A DNA stretch of 45,330 nucleotides from Oceanospirillaceae bacterium (lineage in GTDB: Bacteria; Pseudomonadota; Gammaproteobacteria; Pseudomonadales; Balneatricaceae). Shown here piece by piece: positions 8,453 to 18,314 of the stretch (positions are counted from its first letter, which is position 1; the number at the start of each line of letters is the position of its first letter). The translations under genes and the position numbers were made by a program. The notes below the pieces were generated by a model. That model made no database searches. It worked only from the letters and a program-made list of their open reading frames with translations, and was not told where the DNA came from. The DNA is taken from assembly GCA_013215375.1 (NCBI GenBank), contig JABSRB010000009.1:1-45330 (forward strand), read 5' to 3'.

Positions 8453-11400
8453 ATGATTGAATGGTTCACTAAAAATCATGTTGCCGCTAACTTACTCATG
8501 TTAGCTATCATCATTTTAGGGGTTTTCAGCTTGAAAACGCGCATTCCACTCGAAGTTTTCCCAAGCTTTGAGTCCAATGTTATTAGCACTAGTGTTTCCC
8601 TTAGCGGCGCCACCGCCCTTGAAGTGGAGCAAAGTGTCACCCTGCTCATTGAGCAAAAAGTCTCGGATTTAGCCGGCATTGCGAGCATCACTAGCTACTC
8701 TAGTGAAGGGCGCAGTGTGGTCAATATGGAAGTTGATGACAACTATGACAAACGCGATTTACTGGCTGACATTAAAAGCAGGATAGATACCATCAGCGAT
8801 TTCCCCGATGATGCTAACGCTCCCGTTACAGAGTTAAGAACTCGTACCCGCGGTGTTATTAGTGTCAGTATCACAGGAGACATCAGCGAAGCCAAGATAC
8901 ATCGCCTTGGAGAGCAAGTGCGCGATGATATATTACAGCTACCCGGCATTACCCAAGTAGAGCTTGAGCGAGTGCGCAAATATCAAATTAATATTGATGT
9001 AGAGCAACGCCAATTACATCGCTACAACCTTACCTTAGCGGACATAAGCCAGGCGATCAAAAACAGTTCTGTGAACACTTCAGCTGGCAATTTACGCACC
9101 AGCGCTGGGGATATATTAATCAGCACCAATGGCAAAGCCTTTGATATTGATACATTCTCCAATATTGTGGTAAAAACCAATCAAAACGGTGCAACGATAC
9201 GCCTCTCTCAAATAGCCAAAATAGAAAACGGCTTTGAAGAAACACCGTTAAAAGCCCGTTTTAATGGTAAAAATGCCGCCTTGATTGAAGTCTATCGCGT
9301 CGGCGATCAAAGTGCCCTTGAAGTCGCTAACAACGTCAAAGACTACATAGAGGAAACCCGACCAACACTGCCCAAAGGGATTACCATAAGTCACTGGAAT
9401 GACAGCTCTAAAGTGCTTAAAAGCCGCTTAAATACCTTGATTGATAATGCAATCCAAGGCGGTATCTTAGTGCTAGTGATGCTGTCGTTATTCTTGCGCC
9501 CCTCCGTCGCCTTCTTTGTCTTTTTAGGCATCCCTATTAGTTTTATGGGCGCTTTTATCGTGATGCCATTTCTCGGCATCAGCCTCAACATCATTAGCTT
9601 ATTTGGCTTTATCTTAGTGTTAGGTATTGTGGTCGATGACGCTATTGTCACCGGGGAGAACATTTACCGGCATATGCAGGGCGCTGAATCGGGTATCCAA
9701 GCGGCCATTTTTGGCACTAAAGAAGTTGCTGTCGCTGTAACTTTTGGCGTTTTAACCACGGTAGCCGCCTTTTTACCTTTTGCTTTTATTGAAGGGCAGC
9801 GCGGGGCTATCTTTGCACAAATACCCGCCATCGTTATCCCCGTGTTACTTTTCTCGCTGATTGAATCAAAATTTATTTTACCGGCCCATTTAAAGTTTAT
9901 GCGCCTGCGCCAAGGCGATTACAAACCCAATATATTTAGCCGTTTTCAACAGCGCTTCGCCGACGGTTTTGAAAAACTAATTTTAAAACGCTACCAGCCT
10001 CTTCTGATCAAGGCGATACATTATCGCTACAGCGTATTAATTGGCTTTATCTGTATTTTTGCGCTGCTAGTGGTGTTTGTTTCCAGCGGCTGGATGCGCT
10101 TTACCTTCTTTCCTAGGGTACCGAGCGAGGTGGCCAGAGTGACACTGACCATGCAAACCGGTACCCCGTTTGCGGTGACCGATGAACACGTCAAACGCAT
10201 CGTCGAGGCCGCTCAACAGCTACAGCGCAAATACACCAATGAAGATACTGGTGAGAGCGTTATCTTAGATATTTTCTCAACCACCGGATCCAATGGTGGC
10301 GCGTCAAACAAAGGTCGGGTCAGTTTTGAAACCATCGCACCCGATCAGCGCACCGCGCAAGATGCCGATGTCACTATGAATCAGTTAGTCAGCCAATGGC
10401 GAAGAATGATTGGCCCTATTAATGGCGCCACCTCTCTCACCTATCGCGCTGAAATAGGCCGCGGCGGAGATCCGGTCAGCGTTCAGATCAGCGGTAACTC
10501 AACCGCACAAATGCAATTAGCGGCCGCTGATATCCGCGCACAATTAAAACAATACCCCGGTGTGTTTGATATTACCGATAACTTATCTGATGGCAAAGAT
10601 GAGCTGCAATTATCGCTTAAACCTCAGGGCCAATTACTGGGATTGAGCCGTGCCACTTTGATATCTCAAGTGCGTCAGGCTATGCAGGGTATTGAAGTGC
10701 AACACTTTCAACGTGGTCGAGAAGAAGTACCCGTGGTGGTTAGGCTGCCCTTAAATGAGCGCAACTCCATTGCCGATCTGAATAATTTAGAAATCACTGT
10801 CGGTGAGCTGCGCATTCCGCTGTCACAAGTGGCACACCTTAGCATTGTTGCAGGCCCTTCTACCCTTTATCGCACTGACTACTTACGCACTGCCAATGTG
10901 GTTGCTGATATTAACAAAACGGAAGTCAATTCCACGGTACTCAATGCGGACTTAAGAGTGTTTTTAGATCAGCTCAAGCAGGCCAAGTATCCTAAGCTGG
11001 ATTTTAGTTTGCGCGGAGAAGCAAAAGAGCAGCAAGATTCATTTGGCTCATTACAATGGGGACTAGTGTTTGTCTTCTTTGCCATTTATGCATTGCTTGC
11101 CATCCCCTTCCAGTCATTTTTCCAACCACTGATAGTGATGTCAGTGATTCCCTTTGGTGCCATCGGCGCTATCTTTGGACACTGGATCATGGGCATGGAC
11201 CTTACTATTATGAGCCTATTAGGCCTACTGGCGTTAATTGGCGTAGTGGTTAATGACTCTCTGGTACTGGTCTCTTTTGTCAATCAACAAGTAGCGAAAG
11301 GTCTCACGGTTCGTATGGCGGTATTAAGTGCGGGTGTGGCACGATTTAGACCAGTGATACTGACCTCTATCACCACTTTTGCCGGTTTAATGCCGCTACT

Positions 11401-11584
11401 CTTTGAACAGGCCACCCAAGCGCAGTTCTTAATTCCCATGGCGGTGTCTTTAAGTTTTGGAATAGTCTTTGCAACAGTCATTACCTTGTTGCTCATTCCG
11501 GTGAACTATATGATTATTGAAGACATTAAAGCTCTGCTTAACAAGAGGGATAAAAACTCGAGCAAGGAAATGATTGAAGAATAA
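8453..11584 (+). CDS. RND multidrug efflux pump, inner-membrane subunit (AcrB/HAE1 family)
   Basis: A 1043-residue proton-driven RND transporter, the usual length for the AcrB family. TM1 starts at residue 12. The TM4 proton-relay motif GIVVDDAIVTGENIYR near residue 395 retains both acidic residues. The repeat half has GVVVNDSLVLVSFVNQ in TM10. Two large periplasmic porter/docking loops separate TM1-TM2 and TM7-TM8. Substrates cannot be read from sequence. It is the last gene of the operon, with a perfect terminator 16 bases after the stop codon. No TetR, MarR or two-component regulator is adjacent, so control must come from elsewhere. Confidence 0.96.
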   Translation: MIEWFTKNHVAANLLMLAIIILGVFSLKTRIPLEVFPSFESNVISTSVSLSGATALEVEQSVTLLIEQKVSDLAGIASITSYSSEGRSVVNMEVDDNYDKRDLLADIKSRIDTISDFPDDANAPVTELRTRTRGVISVSITGDISEAKIHRLGEQVRDDILQLPGITQVELERVRKYQINIDVEQRQLHRYNLTLADISQAIKNSSVNTSAGNLRTSAGDILISTNGKAFDIDTFSNIVVKTNQNGATIRLSQIAKIENGFEETPLKARFNGKNAALIEVYRVGDQSALEVANNVKDYIEETRPTLPKGITISHWNDSSKVLKSRLNTLIDNAIQGGILVLVMLSLFLRPSVAFFVFLGIPISFMGAFIVMPFLGISLNIISLFGFILVLGIVVDDAIVTGENIYRHMQGAESGIQAAIFGTKEVAVAVTFGVLTTVAAFLPFAFIEGQRGAIFAQIPAIVIPVLLFSLIESKFILPAHLKFMRLRQGDYKPNIFSRFQQRFADGFEKLILKRYQPLLIKAIHYRYSVLIGFICIFALLVVFVSSGWMRFTFFPRVPSEVARVTLTMQTGTPFAVTDEHVKRIVEAAQQLQRKYTNEDTGESVILDIFSTTGSNGGASNKGRVSFETIAPDQRTAQDADVTMNQLVSQWRRMIGPINGATSLTYRAEIGRGGDPVSVQISGNSTAQMQLAAADIRAQLKQYPGVFDITDNLSDGKDELQLSLKPQGQLLGLSRATLISQVRQAMQGIEVQHFQRGREEVPVVVRLPLNERNSIADLNNLEITVGELRIPLSQVAHLSIVAGPSTLYRTDYLRTANVVADINKTEVNSTVLNADLRVFLDQLKQAKYPKLDFSLRGEAKEQQDSFGSLQWGLVFVFFAIYALLAIPFQSFFQPLIVMSVIPFGAIGAIFGHWIMGMDLTIMSLLGLLALIGVVVNDSLVLVSFVNQQVAKGLTVRMAVLSAGVARFRPVILTSITTFAGLMPLLFEQATQAQFLIPMAVSLSFGIVFATVITLLLIPVNYMIIEDIKALLNKRDKNSSKEMIEE

Positions 11585-11599
11585 AACGTGCGGCTTCAT

Positions 11600-11643
11600 C
11601 GTTAAACCTAGATACAAAAACTAGGTTTAACGACATCTTTTTA
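11600..11643 (+). terminator. Rho-independent terminator of the efflux operon
   Basis: A perfect 12-bp stem (11600-11611 with 11621-11632, AAACCTAG/CTAGGTTT core) with a 9-base loop is followed by a T-rich tract. Confidence 0.8.
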
Positions 11644-11728
11644 GTTTATGTGTTTTTTAAGTGCAAAACCTCGCCAAAATTAATCCCTATGGGTAAAATG
11701 CAAAAAATTTATTCAGGCGAGAAACTAC

Positions 11729-13117
11729 GTGTTAAAGCGATCCCCTCTTAGCTATCAAACTACTTGTAGCCAATACTTACAAAGAGTGCGCCATTTAGGT
11801 CAGGCTGTGCTGTTAGACAGTGGTTACCCACATTGTAAGCGAGGTCGTTTTGATATCATTAGTGCCGCACCAATCGCAACGCTTACCTGCACTAGAGGAA
11901 GGCTGCATGGCGAAAACTTAGCGTTTTCAACAACTGGCATAACCGATCCATTCATTGCCCTGCAAAAGCTGCAACAACAAGCGAAACTGTCATTATCAAA
12001 CTTTGATACCAATCATAGCAGCTTCGAAGATGTGCCTTTTTGCGGAGGATTGTTAGGCTATTTTGGTTACGATTTAGGGCGCTGCATTGAGCAACTGCCC
12101 TCCCTTGCTATGGATGACATGAGCCTCCCGGAGATGCACTTAGGCCTGTATAACTGGGCAATCATCATCGATCACCGCTTGGCTAAGTGTTATTTAGTAG
12201 GGACTGATTTAATTTCTGCGACAGATTTTGCGCACCTTGAGCGCTTGCTTGGCACAGCAGATAAAAGCCCACTAGCGCCGTTCACCCTCACTAGCCCTTT
12301 TAGTAGTAACTTGTCTGCTGAGCAGTACGCCACAGCGTTGACTAAAATTGACGACTATATTTTAAGCGGTGATTGCTACCAGGTAAATTTTGCCCAGCGT
12401 TTTAAAGCAAGTTTCAAAGGCGACCCACTTTCAGCTTACCTCAAGCTGCGTGATGCTGCCCCTACGCACTTTTCCGCCTTTATAGACACCGCACAAGGCG
12501 CGATCCTCTCTCTCTCGCCAGAGCGTTTCTTAAGTGTAGATCGTGATAAAAAAGTCATTACCCAACCGATAAAAGGCACACAACCTAGATCAGCCGATCC
12601 TAAAATCGATGCGATAAATAAAACTTACCTAGAGAACTCTGAAAAAGATCGCTCTGAAAACTTGATGATTGTTGATTTAATGCGCAATGACATTTCCAAA
12701 AGTTGCGCGCTGCACAGCGTTAAAGTGCCTGAACTGTTTAGCGTTGAGAGTTACCAAAATGTGCATCATCTGGTCAGCACTGTCGAGGGAGTACTCGATG
12801 ATGCGCACAATGCTATCGACCTGTTACGCCACTGCTTTCCTGGAGGTTCCATCACCGGTGCGCCTAAAATAAGAGCCATGGAAATCATTGAAGAATTAGA
12901 GCCCCACAGACGTAGCATTTACTGTGGCAGTATTGGTTATATCAGCTTGTGTGGACGCATGGATAGCAGCATAACGATCAGAACGTTACTGGTAGAAAAC
13001 CAGCAGATTTACTGTTGGGCGGGCGGCGGAATTGTCGCAGACTCGGTGATCGCTGAAGAGTATCAAGAGACTTTTGATAAAGTGAATAACTTACTGCAAA
13101 CGCTGGCAGAAAGCTGA
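11729..13117 (+). CDS. pabB: Aminodeoxychorismate synthase component I
   Basis: Converts chorismate and ammonia (from the PabA glutaminase) to 4-amino-4-deoxychorismate, on the p-aminobenzoate and folate pathway. The chorismate-binding domain fills the C-terminal two-thirds: ILSGDCYQVNFAQRF, SPERFL, the signature QPIKGTQPR with Lys282, EKDRSENLMIVDLMRND, and the Mg-binding FPGGSITGAPKIRAMEIIEELE. Lys in PIKGT, where anthranilate synthase TrpE has Ala, marks it as PabB. Length (462 residues) is normal. The GTG start is chosen because AGGCGAG lies about ten bases upstream and the frame has no earlier suitable start. It is alone on this strand, convergent with the agl operon; no pabA or pabC is adjacent. 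Confidence 0.93.
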   Translation: MLKRSPLSYQTTCSQYLQRVRHLGQAVLLDSGYPHCKRGRFDIISAAPIATLTCTRGRLHGENLAFSTTGITDPFIALQKLQQQAKLSLSNFDTNHSSFEDVPFCGGLLGYFGYDLGRCIEQLPSLAMDDMSLPEMHLGLYNWAIIIDHRLAKCYLVGTDLISATDFAHLERLLGTADKSPLAPFTLTSPFSSNLSAEQYATALTKIDDYILSGDCYQVNFAQRFKASFKGDPLSAYLKLRDAAPTHFSAFIDTAQGAILSLSPERFLSVDRDKKVITQPIKGTQPRSADPKIDAINKTYLENSEKDRSENLMIVDLMRNDISKSCALHSVKVPELFSVESYQNVHHLVSTVEGVLDDAHNAIDLLRHCFPGGSITGAPKIRAMEIIEELEPHRRSIYCGSIGYISLCGRMDSSITIRTLLVENQQIYCWAGGGIVADSVIAEEYQETFDKVNNLLQTLAES

Positions 13118-13189
13118 AGTTCTGCCCAGCAACTGCACTAATAATAAAGTTCTCCCTGCGCTGCAAATGAGCACAGGGAAATAACCCTA

Positions 13190-14281
13190 TTAACTGCGGT
13201 ATTTGCAGGAGAGATCCTTTTCATCAAACATCTGCAACTTAGCAGGGTCTACGCTAAATCTTAGCTCTTGGCCGCGCTCAATGCTTTGTATTCCTGGAAC
13301 TTTAACGATCACAGAATTGTTCTCATCACTGTTAAAATACAGTAATGTCACTTCACCGAGTGCTTCAATATAACTGACAGTGCCTTTATAAATATAATCA
13401 TCACCTTGCGTGATAACCATATCTTCAGGGCGCGCGCCGACTGAAAAGTCTTTACTTATATCCGCTTGAATAGACGCTATAGGCACTTGCGCAACAGCAC
13501 CATTTTCCAACGTCAAACCTGTCACTGCACCGATCTCTTGCACTTTAGCCGGCAAGATATTCATAGCAGGAGAACCAATAAAGGTCGCGACAAATTTATT
13601 CAGAGGCTTCTCGTACAGCTCTAAAGGCGTACCCACTTGCTCAATACCCCGGTTGTTAAGCACCACGATACGTGTCGCTAGCGTCATAGCCTCTACCTGA
13701 TCATGAGTAACATAGATCATAGTACTGTCTGGCAAGTTTTCTTTAAGCTGAGCAATCTCGATACGTGTTGCCACACGCAATGCCGCATCTAAATTTGATA
13801 GAGGCTCATCGAACAAAAATATTTTAGGATCGCGAACAATGGCGCGACCAATAGCAACACGCTGGCGCTGGCCACCGGAAAGCGCTTTAGGCAATCTATC
13901 TAAATATTCAGTCAGCTGCAGTGAAGCTGCTGCATTTTCAACGATTTTATTAATTTCGTCTTTTGGAATCTTTGCAATTTTCAATGCAAAACTCATGTTG
14001 TCACGCACCGTCAAATGCGGGTAGAGCGCGTAGGATTGAAACACCATCGCAATGCCACGTTTAGCCGGCGGCACGTCATTCATCAACTCGCCGTCTATTT
14101 CTAACTCACCGCTACTGATCTTTTCCAGTCCTGCGATCATGCGTAGTAAAGTAGATTTTCCACAGCCTGAAGGCCCGACAAAGACAATCAGTTCGCCCTG
14201 CTTAATCTCTAAATTAATATCGGTGAGAACAGGAACATTACCATAAACTTTTGCCGCATTTATCAGTTTTAAATTTGCCAT
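13190..14281 (-). CDS. aglK: Alpha-glucoside ABC transporter ATPase (MalK/UgpC type)
   Basis: The cytoplasmic ATPase that drives sugar import with the two permeases upstream. Motifs are Walker [10 protein letters not shown] (36-44), Q-loop FQSYALYPH (81-89), ABC signature LSGGQRQR (134-141), Walker B FLFDEP (155-160) and H-loop His193. The C-terminal third is the TOBE/MalK regulatory region ([11 protein letters not shown]). Length 363 matches AglK of Sinorhizobium as I recall it. It is the last gene of the agl operon, separated from the alpha-glucosidase by 77 bases holding a stem-loop. GAGTGGAAAT lies before the start. It might also energise other CUT1 transporters, as MalK-like ATPases sometimes do. 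Confidence 0.93.
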   Translation of the reverse strand: MANLKLINAAKVYGNVPVLTDINLEIKQGELIVFVGPSGCGKSTLLRMIAGLEKISSGELEIDGELMNDVPPAKRGIAMVFQSYALYPHLTVRDNMSFALKIAKIPKDEINKIVENAAASLQLTEYLDRLPKALSGGQRQRVAIGRAIVRDPKIFLFDEPLSNLDAALRVATRIEIAQLKENLPDSTMIYVTHDQVEAMTLATRIVVLNNRGIEQVGTPLELYEKPLNKFVATFIGSPAMNILPAKVQEIGAVTGLTLENGAVAQVPIASIQADISKDFSVGARPEDMVITQGDDYIYKGTVSYIEALGEVTLLYFNSDENNSVIVKVPGIQSIERGQELRFSVDPAKLQMFDEKDLSCKYRS

Positions 14282-14310
14282 ATTTCCACTCTTTATTTTA
14301 TTTTAATAAT

Positions 14311-14341
14311 GCCCTGGCATCCGTTCAATCTTGCTCAGGGC
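14311..14341 (-). other. Intercistronic stem-loop between aglA and aglK
   Basis: GCCCTG at 14311-14316 is complementary to CAGGGC at 14336-14341 across a 19-base loop. It sits in the 77-base gap before aglK. It could reduce read-through or stabilise the upstream message. The stem is short. Confidence 0.35.
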
Positions 14342-14358
14342 TGTGTTATCTACTTATA

Positions 14359-16041
14359 TCAACTCAACTTGGCGTAAAATGCCTGCCAAGGTTCGAGCTC
14401 TAACTGCTCACCACTTAACTGGTATTGGAAGTTTAATCCGCTAATAGCCTGCAATTTACCGGCATTAGCCACACTCATAGTTTGAGTCTGATCGCAGAGG
14501 TTAAAAGCACAAAGTACACGCTCGCCCGCTAAGACTCTGACAAAATGTAATATTTCGCCGCTCACACCTAGGTCAATAAGGTCACCTTTGATCAGTGCCG
14601 GCAGTGATTTACGAAACGCCAGTAATTTTCGATAACTAGCAAGGCTTGATTGATCATCCGCCTCTTGTACAGAGACCGCAATCGCCTGCTGCTCGCTATC
14701 AACGGGAAGCCAAGGCTTAGCTTCCGAGAAGCCTGCATGGGTATCAGTATTACTCCACACCATTGGTGTTCTGCAGCCATCACGACCTTTGAACTTGGGC
14801 CAAAACTCTTTACCGTATGGATCTTGAAGATCCTCAAAGGCAACATCCGCCTCGCCAAGACCTAACTCTTCACCTTGATAAAGGCAGACAGACCCCTGTA
14901 ATGAGAGTAACACTGCTGTCATTAACTGTTGCGCACTGGAGTTTAACTGCCAGCGACTCGCGTGACGCACCACGTCGTGGTTAGAGTATGCCCAGCAAGA
15001 CCAACTGTCCTGTGAGTATTCAGAAAAACGACCAATAACGTCCGCAAAACGCTTTGCATCCAGTGTTTCAGGTGAGAGAAAATCAAAGGCGTAGCACATC
15101 TGCATTAGGTCATCCCCTGCGGTGTACTGCGTCATAATTTCCATGCCACGTTGCGCATCGCCCACCTCACCTACCGCGGCAATATTTGGATATTCATCCA
15201 TAGTGGCACGGAGACGTTTTAAGAAAGCTATATTCTCAGGGCGGTTTTTATCGTACAAATGTTCTTGGTGATTGTAGGGATTTATCTCTGGTGCAATAGT
15301 CGCGTTGCGTAAATGCGGCGCTAATATCGGGTTATCACGTAATTGCTGATCGTGAAAATAGAAGTTAATGGTATCTAATCTAAAACCATCTACTTTTCTA
15401 TCCAACCAAAATCTGGCGACATTCAACAGCGCATCTTGTACTTGAGTACTGTGAAAGTTCAAATCAGGCTGTGAGGTTAAAAAATTGTGCAGGTAATACT
15501 GTTGGCGAGTATCATCCCACTGCCAGGCATTACCGCCGAAAATAGATAACCAGTTACTCGGTAGCTTTTCTTCCTCTGATAAGTTTTCACCTGTTTTAGC
15601 ATCCGCCCAAACATACCAATCATTTTTTGCATTGCTATTATCTTTACGCGATTCTACAAACCAAGGGTGTTGATCTGAGGTATGTGATAACACTAAATCT
15701 ATCATCACTTTAATACCCAAGCGATGCGCTTCACTCATCAGCGCGTCAAAGTCAGCTAAGTTACCGAACATTGGATCAACGTCACAGTAGTCACTCACGT
15801 CATAGCCAAAATCTAACATAGGTGAAGTAAAAAACGGCGAGAGCCAAATAGCATCTACACCCAGCGATGCCACGTAGGGCAAACGCTTGATAATCCCTTT
15901 AATATCACCAATACCGTCATCATTACTGTCCTGATACGATCTTGGATATATTTGATAAATAACCGCCCCACGCCACCAATCCTTGTCGCTTGAAATGTTA
16001 ATATTGTTGGTTGTTTGGTGAAGTTGTTTATTGAAATTCAT
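14359..16041 (-). CDS. aglA: Alpha-glucosidase, GH13 family
   Basis: A cytoplasmic retaining alpha-glucosidase that hydrolyses imported alpha-glucosides such as maltose, sucrose or trehalose. The 560-residue protein has all GH13 regions: IYQIYPRSYQDSNDDGIGD near the N-terminus, DLVLSH with His120, GFRLDTINFYFHD with nucleophile Asp223, AVGEVGD with acid/base Glu292, and YSNHDVVRH with Asp356. The GFRLDTxNFYF form resembles the marine/halophile GH13_23 alpha-glucosidases. No signal peptide is present, in line with hydrolysis after uptake. The ribosome site AAGGGGG overlaps the end of aglG, which stops 5 bases before this start, so the genes are probably translationally coupled. Exact specificity is not readable. 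Confidence 0.93.
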   Translation of the reverse strand: MNFNKQLHQTTNNINISSDKDWWRGAVIYQIYPRSYQDSNDDGIGDIKGIIKRLPYVASLGVDAIWLSPFFTSPMLDFGYDVSDYCDVDPMFGNLADFDALMSEAHRLGIKVMIDLVLSHTSDQHPWFVESRKDNSNAKNDWYVWADAKTGENLSEEEKLPSNWLSIFGGNAWQWDDTRQQYYLHNFLTSQPDLNFHSTQVQDALLNVARFWLDRKVDGFRLDTINFYFHDQQLRDNPILAPHLRNATIAPEINPYNHQEHLYDKNRPENIAFLKRLRATMDEYPNIAAVGEVGDAQRGMEIMTQYTAGDDLMQMCYAFDFLSPETLDAKRFADVIGRFSEYSQDSWSCWAYSNHDVVRHASRWQLNSSAQQLMTAVLLSLQGSVCLYQGEELGLGEADVAFEDLQDPYGKEFWPKFKGRDGCRTPMVWSNTDTHAGFSEAKPWLPVDSEQQAIAVSVQEADDQSSLASYRKLLAFRKSLPALIKGDLIDLGVSGEILHFVRVLAGERVLCAFNLCDQTQTMSVANAGKLQAISGLNFQYQLSGEQLELEPWQAFYAKLS

Positions 16042-16046
16042 TGATA

Positions 16047-17183
16047 TCAGCCCCCTTTGACTGAACCGGATAATAAGCCGCGTACTAAATATTTTTGTAG
16101 CGAGAAGAAAACCATTAATGGTACGAAAATTGATACGAAAGCAGAGGCTGTTAAGATCTCCCAGTTACCGCCACGTGAGCCCAGCATCTCTCTTAAGCGC
16201 CCTGTCATTACTAGCTCTTCTTCATTGTTACCGAGGAAGACAGTCGCGATTAACAGATCGTTCCAGACCCATAAAAATTGAAATATTGCAAAACTTGCCA
16301 GTGCCGGGAACGACAGCGGTAAAATGATTTTTACAAATATCACGAAATCGTTAGCGCCATCAACACGGGCACTTTCAATCACCTCGCGCGGCAAACCCGC
16401 TATATAGTTTCGCAGCAAATAGATGGCTAAGGGCAAGCCAAAGCCAGTATGGGCGAGCCAAATACCTAAGTACCCTTTACCTATCCCCACATCTGTATAC
16501 AGACGCAGTAACGGTATTAATGACATCTGCAACGGCACAACTAACAGCCCAACCACCATAGCCAACATAATAGCGCGCCCGGGAAACTCCATCCAAGCGA
16601 GTGCATAAGCGGCAAAGGCGGCGATTAAGATAGGGATAATGGTGGCGGGGATAGTTACTGTCATCGTATTCAAAAATGACTTGCCAATGCCCTCTGCAAA
16701 AAGCACCTCGGAGTAGTTATCCAAAGTGAAAATAGGGGCTTCTACCGATGTCACAAACAATCGAGAACCCTTCTTACTGGTAAAAGGTATAGGCGAGGTT
16801 AAAAGATAACTACCATCTGCGTTAATTTGCAGCTCTTTACCTTTACGCATTTGCACAGTATCACCCGGGGTAAAGGCCGTCGGGGCCTTTGAGTTCCAAC
16901 CAAAAGCTGTGATTACACCCACTTCCTCGCCAAACACATTGCCTTTTAACAGATAAATATCGTCTGTTTGGCTCTGCTCACTGGCAGGTGCCGAACGTTT
17001 AATCAAGTTGCGCTCTACACTTGAAAAGGAGGTCCACCAGCCTGAAGAAACCAACTGATCTTTATCCCGTACTGATGACACTAACAAGCCAAAAGTGGGA
17101 ATGGTCCAGAGCAATACTAAAACGACTACTGATATATTGACGGCCCAAGTGAGGGCTGAATTTTTTCCTACTATAGAATCCAT
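16047..17183 (-). CDS. aglG: Alpha-glucoside ABC transporter permease (MalG-like)
   Basis: The second inner-membrane permease of a CUT1 sugar importer. At 378 residues it is about 100 longer than a typical MalG-type permease: a hydrophilic domain (about residues 40-155) is inserted between TM1 and the MetI-like core, a feature of AglG proteins. TM segments include VVVLVLLWTIPTFGLLVSSV and the core helices. The EAA loop EVIESARVDGANDFVIFVKIILP, which contacts the ATPase, is intact. Only one base separates the aglF stop from this ATG, and the downstream alpha-glucosidase follows after 5 bases. Confidence 0.93.
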   Translation of the reverse strand: MDSIVGKNSALTWAVNISVVVLVLLWTIPTFGLLVSSVRDKDQLVSSGWWTSFSSVERNLIKRSAPASEQSQTDDIYLLKGNVFGEEVGVITAFGWNSKAPTAFTPGDTVQMRKGKELQINADGSYLLTSPIPFTSKKGSRLFVTSVEAPIFTLDNYSEVLFAEGIGKSFLNTMTVTIPATIIPILIAAFAAYALAWMEFPGRAIMLAMVVGLLVVPLQMSLIPLLRLYTDVGIGKGYLGIWLAHTGFGLPLAIYLLRNYIAGLPREVIESARVDGANDFVIFVKIILPLSFPALASFAIFQFLWVWNDLLIATVFLGNNEEELVMTGRLREMLGSRGGNWEILTASAFVSIFVPLMVFFSLQKYLVRGLLSGSVKGG

Positions 17184-17184
17184 A

Positions 17185-18177
17185 TTAGTTCTCGTTTTTT
17201 AAATTACGCACATTCCAAACCATTACTGGCAGAACCAAGACCATAATAACTAAGGCAATTGTTGCTGAACGACCAAAGTCATGACCGCGGAACATCCAGT
17301 CAAACATATAGTTTGCTAGCACTTGGGAGCCCCACTGACCATTAGTCATCGCCATCACGATATCAAATACTTTCAATACAAGAATGGTAATTGTGGTCCA
17401 AACAACCGCTACCGTGCCCCACATTTGCGGCATTTTAATTTTCATAAAGACTTGAAATGGATTGGCGCCATCTAAGATAGCAGCCTCTATTGTTTCTTCA
17501 GGGATTCCACGCAGTGCTGCCGACAAGATAACCATGGCAAAACCGGTCTGGATCCATATCAGGATAACCATCAGGAAGAAAGAGTTCCAAAATGGCATCG
17601 CGATCCACGCTTGTGGCTCGGCGCCGAAGTGCACCATCAAGGCATTTAAAATACCAATTTGATCATCGCTGTCTCCACGATAATCGTAGACAAATTTCCA
17701 AATAATACTGGCGCCGATAAAAGAGATTGCCATCGGCATAAAAATTAAAGACTTGGCAATATTACCCCAGCGAATTCGATCCGTTAATGTCGCCGCTATC
17801 AAGCCAAAAAAGGTGGATGCCGCTGGTACTACAATCAGCCACATCATGTTATTAAAAAATGATTCGAGAAACTTTGCGTCGCCAAATAACCAAACATAGT
17901 TATCAATGCCGACAAATTCTTTGCCGGAGGGTCCGTGAAACGATAGCCATACGCTGTTAATAACTGGGTAAACTAGATAGACGACTAACAAAATAATCGC
18001 TGGACCCATAAACAACCAGGGGCGAATAGCAGTAGATCTTTGAATGTTTTGGGTGGCTTTGTTACCCGTGGCGGGATAGATGACATCTAATATAAAGTTA
18101 CTGCCCACAAAGTAGGCGATACAGCCTAGAACACCAACTACCACGGTAAACAGTGCCAATAGCATCTGTTCCATCAT
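17185..18177 (-). CDS. aglF: Alpha-glucoside ABC transporter permease (MalF-like)
   Basis: The first permease of the alpha-glucoside importer, 330 residues. N-terminal TM helices include LFTVVVGVLGCIAYFVGSNF and WLFMGPAIILLVVYLVYPVI. The MetI-like core and the ATPase-contacting EAA loop EETIEAAILDGANPFQVFMK are intact. AGAAGGAAAT lies just before the first of two tandem ATG codons. It is separated from the binding-protein gene by 137 bases that contain a perfect stem-loop. Confidence 0.93.
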   Translation of the reverse strand: MMEQMLLALFTVVVGVLGCIAYFVGSNFILDVIYPATGNKATQNIQRSTAIRPWLFMGPAIILLVVYLVYPVINSVWLSFHGPSGKEFVGIDNYVWLFGDAKFLESFFNNMMWLIVVPAASTFFGLIAATLTDRIRWGNIAKSLIFMPMAISFIGASIIWKFVYDYRGDSDDQIGILNALMVHFGAEPQAWIAMPFWNSFFLMVILIWIQTGFAMVILSAALRGIPEETIEAAILDGANPFQVFMKIKMPQMWGTVAVVWTTITILVLKVFDIVMAMTNGQWGSQVLANYMFDWMFRGHDFGRSATIALVIMVLVLPVMVWNVRNLKNEN

Positions 18178-18278
18178 ATTTCCTTCTTTTTTATTTATAC
18201 AGTACGAATCAGCTTATAGCGCTGATCCAGCATCTTTAACGTTGAGAAACGTAGCATGAAACCAATGCGAGAAGAGAA

Positions 18279-18302
18279 AGTGCTCAGTGAATACTGAGCA
18301 CT
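18279..18302 (-). terminator. Perfect stem-loop between aglE and aglF (partial terminator or mRNA stabiliser)
   Basis: AGTGCTCAGT at 18279-18288 pairs completely with ACTGAGCACT at 18293-18302 around a 4-base loop, 12 bases beyond the aglE stop. On the transcribed minus strand it is followed by TTCTCTTCTC rather than a pure T-run. Such structures after binding-protein genes commonly favour high expression of the binding protein over the permeases, by attenuating transcription or blocking 3' exonucleases. Confidence 0.65.
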
Positions 18303-18314
18303 TTTGAGATTGAG

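Noticed and set aside
16047-16281. Plus-strand frames inside aglG, aglF and aglA
   Set aside because: They are antisense shadows of strongly supported transporter and glucosidase genes.
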